Below are positions 20,856 through 30,439 of a DNA stretch of 64,000 nucleotides, piece by piece. The translations under genes and the position numbers were made by a program. Source of the DNA: an uncultured Methanobrevibacter sp. (GTDB taxonomy: Archaea > Methanobacteriota > Methanobacteria > Methanobacteriales > Methanobacteriaceae); NCBI GenBank assembly GCA_902794475.1, contig CADBHR010000003.1, positions 1-64,000 on the forward strand, given 5' to 3'. Position 1 is the first letter of the stretch, and each line of letters opens with the position of its first letter. The notes beneath the pieces are model-generated. The model was not told where the DNA came from, made no database searches, and saw only the letters and a list, made by a program, of their open reading frames with translations.

Positions 20856-22289
20856 ATGAATTTCAAAAAGATAGTTGCGATAACGTTTTTGTTATTGGCA
20901 ATTCTAACAATAGGTGCTGTAAGTGCAGCTGAAGATGCAGATGCACTTGCAGTTGACGATGGGGGAGATGAACAAATTATTGAAACTCCTGTGGATGATG
21001 TTGAGAGGATAGGCTCTGATGAAAGTAACGAGGTTTTACAAGATCCTGCCCCTGAAGATTTTAATGTTGTTATAAAATCAGAAGCTAACATTAAGAGTAA
21101 CGAGGCGGTTGTCAGCTTTAACTTGCCAAACTATGTAAAAGAAAAGAATAGTTCAGTTTATCCTGACTTTTATAATGATCATGTGGAAGTAAGTGTAGAG
21201 GGAGGTTCCAGCTTTAGGTTTTATAACACGGGTGGTGAAACTTCCATAAACTTAACTATTGATGATTTAAACATATTTTTTGAAGATGACTACAATATTA
21301 CAGTTTACTATAACAGTCATGATTCCAACATAGAGAATTTAAAAATTGCATCAGGCACTTTAAAAGTAACTGAGTCAGTAGATTTAAACGCTGATAATTT
21401 TATAGAAGCCTATAATTCGGCAGTTGAAGCAGATAGTGATTATCTATGCACCGTATTTGATACACAAACTGTATCAGGTCTTAATGGTCAGGTAAGCATT
21501 TCTGCAAATGGAACTCTGATATATTCTAAAACATTCACAGGTTCCGGAACTCCAAGTGTAGCGATATACGGTAGTAATTTAACAGGCAACTTGAATGGGA
21601 AGTATAATGTAAAAATCACTTATAAACGGACAGCTGATGGAAAAGAATATTCAAAAAATGTAGTAGTCACATTTAAGAATATTGGGACTGGCACTCCAAC
21701 TAATGGAACTGGAGATACAACTCCAATCGCAACAGCAATTTCAGCTTCGGCTGTTTCAATAGTTTACAATCAAAATAAAAACTTGGTGGCCACTTTAAAA
21801 GATGCTAATGGTAAAGCAATTAGTGGTGTTGATGTATTTATTAGCATCATGGGCGTTAAATATCCTTTAAAAACTGATAATAACGGTCAAATCAAACAAT
21901 CACTAAGCAGTTTACCTCCTAAAACACATACTATAACATTTGCATTTGATGGAAACAGTAACTATCTTAAATCAACCAAAACTGTTAAAGTAACTGTTAA
22001 AAAGGCAACTCCAAAAATAACTGCTAAGGCAAAAACTTTCAAAAAATCAGTTAAAACCAAAAAATATTCAATAACCTTGAAAAATAATTTAAACAAGGTC
22101 ATGAAAAACACTAAGGTTACTATTAAGGTCAACAAGAAAACCTACACTGCTAAAACCAACAGTAAAGGTGTTGCAACATTTAAAATTACTAAATTAGCCA
22201 AAAAAGGTACTTTTAAATCCGTAATAACCTACAAAGGCGATAGCTACTATAATAAGTTAACCATAAAAGTTAATATTAAAGTTAAGTAG
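20856..22289 (+). CDS. Adhesin-like exported protein (477 aa)
   Basis: The start ATG follows AAGAGGTGAAATA. Signal peptide MNFKKIVAITFLLLAILTIG with cleavage near AVSAA, then an acidic linker. Residues about 65-280 carry two beta-sandwich modules in the style of the archaeal adhesins. Residues about 292-384 form a Big_1-like domain (ATLKDANGKAISGVDVFISI ... LKTDNNGQIKQ), and residues 385-477 the Lys-rich Ig-like tail ending TIKVNIKVK. The whole is in the length range of the short adhesins and appears intact. It is exported through Sec and is probably wall-associated. Ligand unknown. Confidence 0.85.
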   Translation: MNFKKIVAITFLLLAILTIGAVSAAEDADALAVDDGGDEQIIETPVDDVERIGSDESNEVLQDPAPEDFNVVIKSEANIKSNEAVVSFNLPNYVKEKNSSVYPDFYNDHVEVSVEGGSSFRFYNTGGETSINLTIDDLNIFFEDDYNITVYYNSHDSNIENLKIASGTLKVTESVDLNADNFIEAYNSAVEADSDYLCTVFDTQTVSGLNGQVSISANGTLIYSKTFTGSGTPSVAIYGSNLTGNLNGKYNVKITYKRTADGKEYSKNVVVTFKNIGTGTPTNGTGDTTPIATAISASAVSIVYNQNKNLVATLKDANGKAISGVDVFISIMGVKYPLKTDNNGQIKQSLSSLPPKTHTITFAFDGNSNYLKSTKTVKVTVKKATPKITAKAKTFKKSVKTKKYSITLKNNLNKVMKNTKVTIKVNKKTYTAKTNSKGVATFKITKLAKKGTFKSVITYKGDSYYNKLTIKVNIKVK

Positions 22290-22320
22290 ATGATTAAGTT
22301 CATCTGCTTTTATTTTATTT
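22288..22320 (+). terminator. Hairpin plus T-rich tract
   Basis: AGATGA and TCATCT form a 6-bp stem with a 6-base loop at the stop codon, followed by GCTTTTATTTTATTT. Confidence 0.5.
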
Positions 22321-22820
22321 AAAAATTGGTGGCAAAAGCTGATTTAAATGTCATGGCAGGTAATATGTGGGTTATGCATTTTGCCGGCTGATGAAAAGAC
22401 TGCTAAAAAAACTGGGATTGTTAACTGATCTGTAAAAACAATATTTGAATTTAAGTAGATGCAACTGCATCTATTAACATTCTTTTTTTTTAATTTCTAA
22501 CTTCCGGATTCATTTTTTTAGAATGAGAGTTATTATTTCATGTAGTTTTACATTTTACAAATATTTTAAAAGTTAGTCGTATAGGTAAGTACCTGTTTTA
22601 AGCATTAATAGCTAAAGTGATGATATATTCACTGGCTTTCACCACTTATTTTTCATGTTTCTGCTTAAAAATTCAATTTTCATTTCTAAATTATTTCTTT
22701 CTTTAAAAGGATTAGATATTTATATTTTTATTTATAGAATTATTAACATAGTTTGAATATTTTAAACTGAAAATATTTGTTTTCAACAATCTATTCACAA
22801 CCACTATTGGGAGGAATAAT
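22290..22820. other. Intergenic region with duplicated terminator-like sequences
   Basis: A second hairpin AGATGCA/TGCATCT near 22456-22471, followed shortly by TTCTTTTTTTT, resembles another adhesin gene end, preceded by about 130 bases of non-coding remnant. This suggests that a gene was deleted here and left its tail. The repeat copy at 22498-22608 follows. No intact gene. Confidence 0.45.
22498..22608. repeat. Intergenic repeat, copy 2
   Basis: This copy matches 20381-20481, with the same order of blocks (CTTCCGGATTCATTTTTTTA, TTTTACATTTTA-like, AGTTAGTCG, AAGTACCTGTTTTAAG). Confidence 0.7.
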
Positions 22821-25800
22821 ATGAAGAAAGGGATATTAATTATGGCTTTGCTGATTTTGATGCTCTTCAGTGTGTCTTGCATATATGCAGCTGATGTGAA
22901 TGATACGCTGGCGGCCGGTGAGGATACAGCTGTAATTGAAGATGCTCAAAGCGAGGATATAAGTGTAAGTGATGACAGCCAAGTAATTGGACAAAGCAAT
23001 GATGATGAAACAGTAAATGATGGAACTGGTTCGGAAATATTAGGTGCAGGTGAAGGTAATTATACAGACTTAAGAACCGATATTGAAAATGGAGGAAACT
23101 TGACTAAAAGCTATTACCGTTACTGTGATGGTGATGGAGGCACCATTGAAATTACAACTCCAAACATGGTCATTAATGGTAAAGGGGCAATTATCGATAT
23201 GCTTGGATCAAATATTCAGGCTTTTAGAGTCAGCGCTTCGGGTGTAACAATCAAAAATCTAACTATTAAAAACGCTGACTACAATAGTTATGGCGGAGCA
23301 ATTTGCTTTAGTAATTTAGATAGTTCTGGTACTGTTGAAAATTGTAATTTTACAAATAACTCCGCTAAGTATGGTGGAGCTATAAGAATGTATTCTGGTA
23401 CTGTAACAAATTGTAATTTTATAAGTAACACCGCTTCCCGCAATTGTGGTGGTGGTGCACTTTACTTCTATGATAATAGTAATGTAACAAATTGTAATTT
23501 TACAAATAATGCCGCATATTTTGGTGGGGCGGTTTACTTCTGCGGTTCAGGTACTTTAACAAATTGTAATTTTACTAATAACACTGCTACTGGTAGTAGT
23601 GGTGGTGCTGTTTATTGTGATGTTGATTTTGCATTTAATCGTAATTTTAATTATACAGTTGAAAATTGTAATTTTGTTAATAACACTGCAGGTTATGATG
23701 GTGGTGCTATCAACTTTGAAGATTCTGGTACTTTAACAAATTGTAATTTTACTAATAACTCTGCAACATATCAAGGAGGAGCTATACGATTTGGTAGTAA
23801 TGGTACTTTAACAAATTGTAATTTTATTAATAATGCTGCTTCTGAGAATGGTGGAGCTATAAGAATGTATTCCGGTACTGTAACAAATTGTAATTTTACT
23901 AATAACAAAGCAACTGATGATTATAGCTTTGGTGGGGCAATCTACTTTAAGTGTGATGGTAATGTAGCAAATTGTAATTTTATTAATAACACTGCTTCCG
24001 ATGATGGGGGTGCAGTTTATGTCTATAATAATGGTGAAGTGACAAATTGTAATTTTATTAATAATGTTGCTTCTGAGAATGGTGGAGCTATAAGAATATT
24101 TTCTGGTACTGTAACAAATTGTAATTTTAGTAATAACAAAGATTCCAATGGTTATGGTGGTGCAATTTGCTTTTGGGCTAATGGTGAAGTGACAAATTGT
24201 AATTTTACAAATAACTCCGCTAAGTATGGTGGTGCTATCTGTATGTATTCTGGTAATGTAACGAATTGTAATTTTATTAATAACACTGCTTCCGATGATG
24301 GGGGTGCAATTTACTTCCATGATACTGCTGAAGTAACAAATTGTAATTTTACCAATAACGATGCAATTAAAGGTAGAGGTGGCGCAATATATGGAAATTC
24401 CAATTCTTCTGCTACTGGCTGCACTTTCGATTCCAACTCAGCAAATAAGGGTGGTGCCATGTATTATGGTTTCGCTCAAGATTGCACATTCAATAATAAT
24501 GCTGCCGGAGAGGGTAATGGCGGTGCCATGTATCAGGGTTCTGCTGTGAATTGTAATTTCACTAATAATTCGGCATGTAATGGTGGTGCCATGGCTGCTG
24601 GTTCTTCTGCTGTGAATTGTACTTTTGATTCCAACTCCGCAGAAAGAGGAGGTGCCATGTATGATGGTTCTGCTGTGAACTGTACATTTAAAAATAATGA
24701 AGTTACTGAATATGGAGGTGCCATGGATGACGGTTCTGCTGTAAATTGTACTTTCACAAATAATAAAGCCAATACTTTTGATGGAGGTGCCATATCTTAT
24801 GGTTCCGCTATAGGTTGCACATTTAATAATAACTCAGCATCTTCCGGCGGTGCTGTGTACTGGTGTTTTGCTGAGAATTGCACTTTCATAGACAATAAGG
24901 CTAGTAGTGACGGAGGGGCCATGTCCCGTGGTAACGCTGTTAATTGTACTTTCAGGGATAATAAAGCTAATGGGAATGGTGGTGCAATGTCAGGTAATGG
25001 ACAGAAGGTAACAAATTGCGATTTCATAAACAACACTGCAAAAAATGGCGGTGCAACTTACAGTATGACTGCAAACAACTGTACATTCGTGGAGAACAAT
25101 GCAACAGAGTATGGGGGAGCAATGTATGGAGGAACTAGTATTGAATGCATCTTCAAAGACAATAAAGCAGGCATAAGCGGTGATGATACCTACAACACAA
25201 TAATTGCCAAACCTAATTTGATTGCCTATAATTTCACATCAACACTTGGCTCAGGTGACAGATTGTTATTCAATTTCACCTCCGCTTCAGGCACACCAAT
25301 CAACAATGCAACTGTTACAATCAGAGTACACAAAAACAATGCTTTAATCGGTACTTATTATGCATTAAGTGGCGAAGGTTGGGTTGTTAAACTGGATGTC
25401 GGATCATACATTGCAGTCTGCAGCGTTGAAAATCAGACATTTGAAGTGGAACCCGCAAATGCAACATTAACAATTAGCAAAAAGATAACTAAAATAACTG
25501 CCGATGCGGTTACTACAACCTATAATGTTAACAAAAACTTAATTGTTACTTTAAAAGACGATAATGGCAATGCATTAAGCGGAGTTAGTGTAACTGTTAA
25601 TATAAATGGGGTTAAAACATACATTACCGATAAAAACGGACAAGCCATAATAAATGTAGCCAAAATAGTTCCAAAATCCTACAATGCAAAAATCATATTT
25701 GCTGGAAACGACAACTATGCTGCATCTTCCGCAAACGTAAAAGTAATGGTTAAAAAGGCAAAGGCGATAATAATCGCTAAAAAGAAAACCTTCAAAAAGG

Positions 25801-26039
25801 CTAAAAAAATTAAAAAATATAGCATTACTTTAAAATCCGGCAAAACATCAATCAAAAAAGCGAAAGTTACTATTAAAATTAATAAGAAAACATTTAAAGC
25901 AACAACAAATGCAAAAGGAAAAGCAACCTTCAAAATCAAAAAGTTAACTAAAAAAGGTACTTTCAAAGCAACAATCACATATAAAGGTAATGCATACTAC
26001 AATAAAGTAACTAAAACAGTTAAAATTAAAATCAAATAA
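22821..26039 (+). CDS. Adhesin-like protein with long PMP-type beta-helix (1,072 aa)
   Basis: The ATG follows GGGAGGAATAAT. Signal peptide MKKGILIMALLILMLFSVSC ends near YAA. Residues about 90-790 are a right-handed beta-helix built from roughly 25 coils with the pattern TNCNFTNN(S/T)A...GGA(I/V), like the GGAI/FxxN repeats of chlamydial polymorphic membrane proteins. Then come a linker Ig-like domain, a Big_1-like domain (residues about 887-980: TLKDDNGNALSGVSVTVNI) and the Lys-rich Ig-like tail. The protein is exported and probably wall-bound through the tail; the Asn-ladder helix would form a rod carrying a binding surface. DNA between coils is strongly repetitive (ACAAATTGTAATTTTA), so coil number can change by recombination. 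Confidence 0.88.
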   Translation: MKKGILIMALLILMLFSVSCIYAADVNDTLAAGEDTAVIEDAQSEDISVSDDSQVIGQSNDDETVNDGTGSEILGAGEGNYTDLRTDIENGGNLTKSYYRYCDGDGGTIEITTPNMVINGKGAIIDMLGSNIQAFRVSASGVTIKNLTIKNADYNSYGGAICFSNLDSSGTVENCNFTNNSAKYGGAIRMYSGTVTNCNFISNTASRNCGGGALYFYDNSNVTNCNFTNNAAYFGGAVYFCGSGTLTNCNFTNNTATGSSGGAVYCDVDFAFNRNFNYTVENCNFVNNTAGYDGGAINFEDSGTLTNCNFTNNSATYQGGAIRFGSNGTLTNCNFINNAASENGGAIRMYSGTVTNCNFTNNKATDDYSFGGAIYFKCDGNVANCNFINNTASDDGGAVYVYNNGEVTNCNFINNVASENGGAIRIFSGTVTNCNFSNNKDSNGYGGAICFWANGEVTNCNFTNNSAKYGGAICMYSGNVTNCNFINNTASDDGGAIYFHDTAEVTNCNFTNNDAIKGRGGAIYGNSNSSATGCTFDSNSANKGGAMYYGFAQDCTFNNNAAGEGNGGAMYQGSAVNCNFTNNSACNGGAMAAGSSAVNCTFDSNSAERGGAMYDGSAVNCTFKNNEVTEYGGAMDDGSAVNCTFTNNKANTFDGGAISYGSAIGCTFNNNSASSGGAVYWCFAENCTFIDNKASSDGGAMSRGNAVNCTFRDNKANGNGGAMSGNGQKVTNCDFINNTAKNGGATYSMTANNCTFVENNATEYGGAMYGGTSIECIFKDNKAGISGDDTYNTIIAKPNLIAYNFTSTLGSGDRLLFNFTSASGTPINNATVTIRVHKNNALIGTYYALSGEGWVVKLDVGSYIAVCSVENQTFEVEPANATLTISKKITKITADAVTTTYNVNKNLIVTLKDDNGNALSGVSVTVNINGVKTYITDKNGQAIINVAKIVPKSYNAKIIFAGNDNYAASSANVKVMVKKAKAIIIAKKKTFKKAKKIKKYSITLKSGKTSIKKAKVTIKINKKTFKATTNAKGKATFKIKKLTKKGTFKATITYKGNAYYNKVTKTVKIKIK

Positions 26040-26065
26040 GGATTAACTCCTTATTTTCTTTTTTT
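26034..26065 (+). terminator. Strong hairpin terminator
   Basis: AAATAAGGA and TCCTTATTT form a perfect 9-bp stem with a 5-base loop that overlaps the stop codon, followed by TCTTTTTTTT. Confidence 0.65.
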
Positions 26066-26515
26066 TATTATATATTGCTTAAAAAATTCATAGATGAAAG
26101 ATACTATTTTTAAAAAAATTACATCATTATGTTGGATGATTTTTGCTATAATTTTAAAGCCATTTTTCTAATAGAATATTGCTAATTTAATCCATATTCT
26201 TAATTTTAATCAATCATGATTCTCATTAACGAACACCTCTTCTAAAACCAAATATAATTTCAAATGTAAGTATATATCAAAGGATTTACAAACTCAATTT
26301 TTGATTGCCTAAGTTCGATGTTAATGTTAACTGAAAAATTAATGTATTTTTTTTTAAAATGTATTGAATTGCATTCACACAAGGATTGAAGGGCTAAGGC
26401 AGGACACGAAATCAATTTTTTTGAAGGTGTTGAAATGGCTAATTTTTAAATATCAATTTGTAGAATTCGTTTAATGGTGATTAAAAAATAAAAAAGGAGA
26501 ATAACTCAAAGAGAG
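26040..26515. other. Intergenic region
   Basis: The first 25 bases are the terminator of the adhesin. I see no open frame, repeat or RNA gene in the rest. AAGGAGAATAACTC near 26500 and AGAGTTATTC at 26511-26520 form an inverted repeat that may terminate the opposing acetolactate decarboxylase gene. Confidence 0.4.
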
Positions 26516-27319
26516 TTATTCCACACTGCTGATTTTATTGGTCATGTCTTCGGTGAAATTCATGTTTTTAAATGTGTCATCCGTTGGAAGTATCATGTTG
26601 AATTCATGGATTTCATCAATCTGGCCTGATCCTGTAAAGTCATTTAATCCTAGAACGTGGCCTCCGGTTTCCTTATCGTCAGAAAGGAAATGAAGATGCC
26701 AGCCGTGCATGTTCAACTCGTTCATGTACTCTGGGAAGTACACTGCTACAAGTGTTCCGGTCTGGTCAGTGTGGTTGAATACCTTTTGGTCTACTGCTGC
26801 AACATCGGTGAACTCTTTATATGGTTTTTCTTGCTTTTCAACGCTTCTAACGGTAATGTTTTTAAAATCACCTTTGATTTTGATTATGTACATGTTGTTT
26901 GTACCATATTTTTCAATTTCCTTGTCTAATTGACCGGTTAAATCGTTAAAGTCTTTGGCGGTTATCTTATCTATTTTTCCGTCTTCGTTAAATTTGGTGA
27001 TTGTGGCGAATGGTATGGTCTCATTATCTGCCATGACATTAATGCTTCCGTCAGCGGCTGCCTGATAAACAACACCGTCCAGAACTATCATCTCACCATT
27101 TACTCCTTCAAATGTTCCAAGACCAATGTCTCCAAAGTTTTTAAAATCTCCTACGCTGACCACTCCATCATATTCTCCATGCATGAAAGCTTGCATTAAA
27201 GAGACTTGATACATTGAGTCGTCATGTTTGTTTGCAAATAACGAATTTTGAGCACTGACTGCTGAAACAGCAAGCAGGCCCACTATAATTAATGCAAATA
27301 CTACTTTTTTGTTCATCAA
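26516..27319 (-). CDS. alsD: Exported alpha-acetolactate decarboxylase
   Basis: The protein converts 2-acetolactate to acetoin and CO2 in the BudA/AlsD family. The zinc site HLHFLSDDKETGGHV (two His plus one His, near residue 200) and the surrounding core fit the family. A signal peptide (KKVVFALIIVGLLAVSAVSA) precedes the catalytic domain, like that of the adhesins, so the enzyme should act outside the membrane; bacterial AldB of some Bacilli is likewise secreted. A GGAGGAATAATTT ribosome site lies just before the ATG. No acetolactate synthase is adjacent, so this is not an als operon. What the exported enzyme decarboxylates in a methanogen is unclear. Confidence 0.87.
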   Translation of the reverse strand: MMNKKVVFALIIVGLLAVSAVSAQNSLFANKHDDSMYQVSLMQAFMHGEYDGVVSVGDFKNFGDIGLGTFEGVNGEMIVLDGVVYQAAADGSINVMADNETIPFATITKFNEDGKIDKITAKDFNDLTGQLDKEIEKYGTNNMYIIKIKGDFKNITVRSVEKQEKPYKEFTDVAAVDQKVFNHTDQTGTLVAVYFPEYMNELNMHGWHLHFLSDDKETGGHVLGLNDFTGSGQIDEIHEFNMILPTDDTFKNMNFTEDMTNKISSVE

Positions 27320-27426
27320 ATTATTCCTCCTTTATTCAATAATTAATTTTATATCGGAATTATATAATAAATTTTAATGTTTAAATTACAAAATATCAGT
27401 TTTTCTAATTATTTTTTTCTTGCAAG

Positions 27427-28648
27427 TTGGGACTTTGCAGCAAATTTTCAATCAATTTTTGTTTTCTGATTTTTTATTCATCCTCATTTAATCAGATAAA
27501 TGTTAAAATAGACCAATTGGATACACTAATTGTAACCGGCAAATTATCGTTTGTGTACAATGAATCAGAAAATCTTACCGTCCGTTTAACTGACATTAAA
27601 GGAACTCCTATTCCAAATGCCAGTTTAAGAATCATTTTGGACTTCATTGATAAAAATTTAACAACAGACAGTAACGGTGAGGTACAATTGCCATTAAATA
27701 AATTGCCTTGCGGCACATTTGATGGAAATATTTCCTATGAAGGAAAAACAAGATTTGCAAGTTCCAACTCTTCAATAAAAGTGGTTATAAATAAGATTCC
27801 AACACAAATTACCGCTTTTGATATGGTTTGCAATTATGGTGACGAATCATATTTCACAGCGACCTTAAAAGACAAATATGGAAATCCGTTAAATAATACT
27901 AAAATTACATTGAAGGTTAATGGGGAATCATTAACAAACATTAGCAATGATAATGGTGAAGCTAAATTCCTAATCAGCCTTCTGGCATGGACACATGAAG
28001 CAGAAGTTATTTTTTGATGGAAATGATACATATAATGCAAGTTCCACAAGAGTTAGCATAACTGTTAACCGGACTTCTGTAAGCAATCCAAGTAAAATTA
28101 CTGTAAAAAATACAATTAGCCAATATAATGGGGGAAAATATTTAATAGTTACTTTATCCGATATTAATGGAAATATAATTTCTGGAGCTAATGTAAAAGT
28201 TAGTTTAAATGGTAAAAATAATGTTTTAACAACAGATTTAAATGGCCAAGTTAAAGTATCTCTAAATAATTTAAAGCCTAGGACTTATAATGCTAAAATC
28301 ATATATGATGGGGATAATAATCATTTAAACACTTCTTTATCTGCAAATATTGTAATTCTAAAGGCTACTCCGAAATTGGTTGCTAAAAATAAGTCTTTCA
28401 AACTTAAAACAAAAACCAAAAAATATGCTGTTACTTTTAAAACTAACACTGGAAAAAAATTTAAAAAAGCAAAACTTACCTTGAAAGTTAAAGGAAAAAT
28501 TTATCGGGCTGTAACCAATTCAAAAGGTAAGGCCACATTTAAAATAACTAAATTAACTAAAAAAGGTAAATTTAAAGCAGTAATTAAATTTTCAGGAGAT
28601 AAAAATTACAAGAAAGTTTCTAAAAAAGTAAAAATTAGAGTAAAATAA
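27427..28648 (+). pseudogene. Adhesin-like protein, frameshifted in a T6 run
   Basis: Three Big_1-like Ig domains (residues after about 40: VRLTDIKGTPIPNASLRI..., TATLKDKYGNPLNNTKI..., VTLSDINGNIISGANVKV...) and the Lys-rich tail ending VKIRVK. Near base 28010 the frame breaks in a run of six T's: the first frame stops as VIF-stop, while removing one T gives VIFDGNDTYN, the expected module end. There is no signal peptide at the start; the first 25 residues are Phe/Ser-rich and doubtful. Either the 5' part was lost or the start has decayed. A base-calling error at the T-run is possible. Confidence 0.75.
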
Positions 28649-28718
28649 CTTTCAGAAACTTTTCTCCTTTTTTTTTGTCTGATTTTAAAAATGTTGCGCA
28701 TTAGGTTAACATAGGGAA

Positions 28719-29945
28719 TTATTTTTCAAAATCTTTTGTAATTGTTTTATTTTCCCAAGTTATGAGTTTATATCCGTTTTCAACACATTCAATATTTTCC
28801 ATAGGCACTAAAGGGACTTTACCGAGACCTCCTGGTGCATTATATACGTATGTTGGTTTGCACATTCCGCTTGTTCTGCCTTCCAGATGTTTCATGATTT
28901 CCAAACCTTTGGAGATATCGACCTGGAAGTGTTTGGTGCTTTTGACGTCTTTCGGATGGAACAGGTAATATGTAATTACACGATATTTGTGCAGTTCCTC
29001 ATTGGTTTTTTGAATGCAGTATTTGTCATCATTGACATTGTGCAACAGCACCATCTGATTTCTTACTAGTATTCCATGGTCCACCAGTGTGTCGATTGCC
29101 CTTACTGCTTCGGGGGTGATTTCACATGCATGATTGAATTGTGTTGAAACCTGCACCTTATATTTTCTCAGCAGGAGAGCCAGTTCATCATCGATTCTGA
29201 ATGGAAGTGTCGCCAAGGTTCTTGTACCGATCCTTATGACTTCAACATGAGGTATATTGGATAATTTATTGAATATGTCCTCTAATCGATTGTTACTTAA
29301 CAATAATGCATCTCCTCCAGTAATAAGCACTTCCCTTATGGTTTGATGGGTTCTTATGAATTCGATTGAAGTTTCAATATCCTCTTTGGAGGTATTTTTA
29401 TCGAAGTTGCCTATTAGTCTGCGTCGCTGGCAGTGCCTGCAATACATAGGACATGCATTGGTTACATTGATGATTAGTTTATTGGGGTATCTTCGAGTGA
29501 TTCTTCCTGAAGGATTTGATTGTTCTTCGTTCATAGGGTCTAATTCGCCATCTTCATCCAATTCTCTGATATCTGGAATTGACTGTAATCTTATTGGACA
29601 GTTAGGATTGTCAAAATCAATTAATGAGAAATAATATGGGGTTATCGCAAACCTATATTTTTCGCTAACCTTTTTTATAACATTATATTCTTCATCAGTG
29701 AGACTGGTGTATTTTGAAATTTCATCGACACTGCTAATTCGATTTTTTAATTGCCATTTTGGATCATTCCAATCTTTTTCACTTGCATTCAGTTCTTTCA
29801 GGATTTTATTTTTTGTATTTGTGTATATCTTTTCAGAAAATTCACTAAATCCTATTCTAATATTGGATTTATGCTTGGTATCCTCAATAGCGATTTTATC
29901 TAGTTCTTCTGAACGAATTAATGATTTTTGTCTATTGATATCTAT
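28719..29945 (-). CDS. eam: Radical-SAM glutamate 2,3-aminomutase (lysine 2,3-aminomutase family)
   Basis: Full-length member of the KamA family (408 codons here, about 416 usual): radical-SAM cluster CPMYCRHC, PLP-lysine motif APGGLGKVPL and the N-terminal helical part ITPYYFSLIDFDNPNCPIRL. In lysine 2,3-aminomutase two Asp residues bind the side-chain amine of lysine; in glutamate 2,3-aminomutase they are Lys and Asn. Aligning by eye, the positions here are Lys (in YYLFHPKDV) and Asn (in YVYNAPGG). I therefore call it Eam, making beta-glutamate, a compatible solute of methanogens. The open frame has no ATG, GTG or TTG before 29561, which lies after about 130 conserved residues; the best start is ATA at 29943-29945 behind GGTAGGTAGT, possibly a mutated ATG. 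It has no beta-lysine acetyltransferase neighbour. Confidence 0.78.
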   Translation of the reverse strand: MDINRQKSLIRSEELDKIAIEDTKHKSNIRIGFSEFSEKIYTNTKNKILKELNASEKDWNDPKWQLKNRISSVDEISKYTSLTDEEYNVIKKVSEKYRFAITPYYFSLIDFDNPNCPIRLQSIPDIRELDEDGELDPMNEEQSNPSGRITRRYPNKLIINVTNACPMYCRHCQRRRLIGNFDKNTSKEDIETSIEFIRTHQTIREVLITGGDALLLSNNRLEDIFNKLSNIPHVEVIRIGTRTLATLPFRIDDELALLLRKYKVQVSTQFNHACEITPEAVRAIDTLVDHGILVRNQMVLLHNVNDDKYCIQKTNEELHKYRVITYYLFHPKDVKSTKHFQVDISKGLEIMKHLEGRTSGMCKPTYVYNAPGGLGKVPLVPMENIECVENGYKLITWENKTITKDFEK

Positions 29946-30095
29946 ACTACCTACCCCATGTTATACATAATTTTTTATAATTCTATATATATTATTGTTT
30001 ATTGATTATATATTATTTTTCATATTGGATGAAACTGTGGTGATGATTATAGGATTTTTCAGGTTTCGACTCTCATCATATTTGATATGTGAAGG

Positions 30096-30428
30096 TTATA
30101 CTTTTTTACGTTTTTTCCTTGGTGAGGGAAGTTCTTCATACATTGCATTTAGGAGTTCTTCAAGAAATTTTCTGTTTTCTGTATCCTCTACTAGCAACAT
30201 TTCCTTTGCACCGTCATATGGCAATTCCATTTCTGCATCAGGCATCATTTCCATTGCGGATTTTACGGGCTTAATGAGAAAACGGTCATCGTAGATGCCT
30301 CCTATAATCTTTCCTCGATAATATATTATGTATTCTCCCATCATTGCCCTATGTGATATGTCATCCAAATGGGACAGCTGTTCGAGGACATATTCCAGAT
30401 AATCTTTACTTGAAGTCATTTTTTTCAC
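30096..30428 (-). CDS. TfoX/Sxy N-terminal domain protein
   Basis: A 110-residue protein with the TfoX_N pattern (residues 6-95: YLEYVLEQLSHLDDISHRAM, then MGEYIIYYRGKIIGGIYDDRFLIKP). In bacteria TfoX regulates competence; in archaea the stand-alone domain has no established role. A basic tail (SPRKKRKKV) ends the protein. A secreted protein gene lies upstream in the same direction. Confidence 0.75.
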   Translation of the reverse strand: MKKMTSSKDYLEYVLEQLSHLDDISHRAMMGEYIIYYRGKIIGGIYDDRFLIKPVKSAMEMMPDAEMELPYDGAKEMLLVEDTENRKFLEELLNAMYEELPSPRKKRKKV

Positions 30429-30439
30429 TCTTTTTTGAA

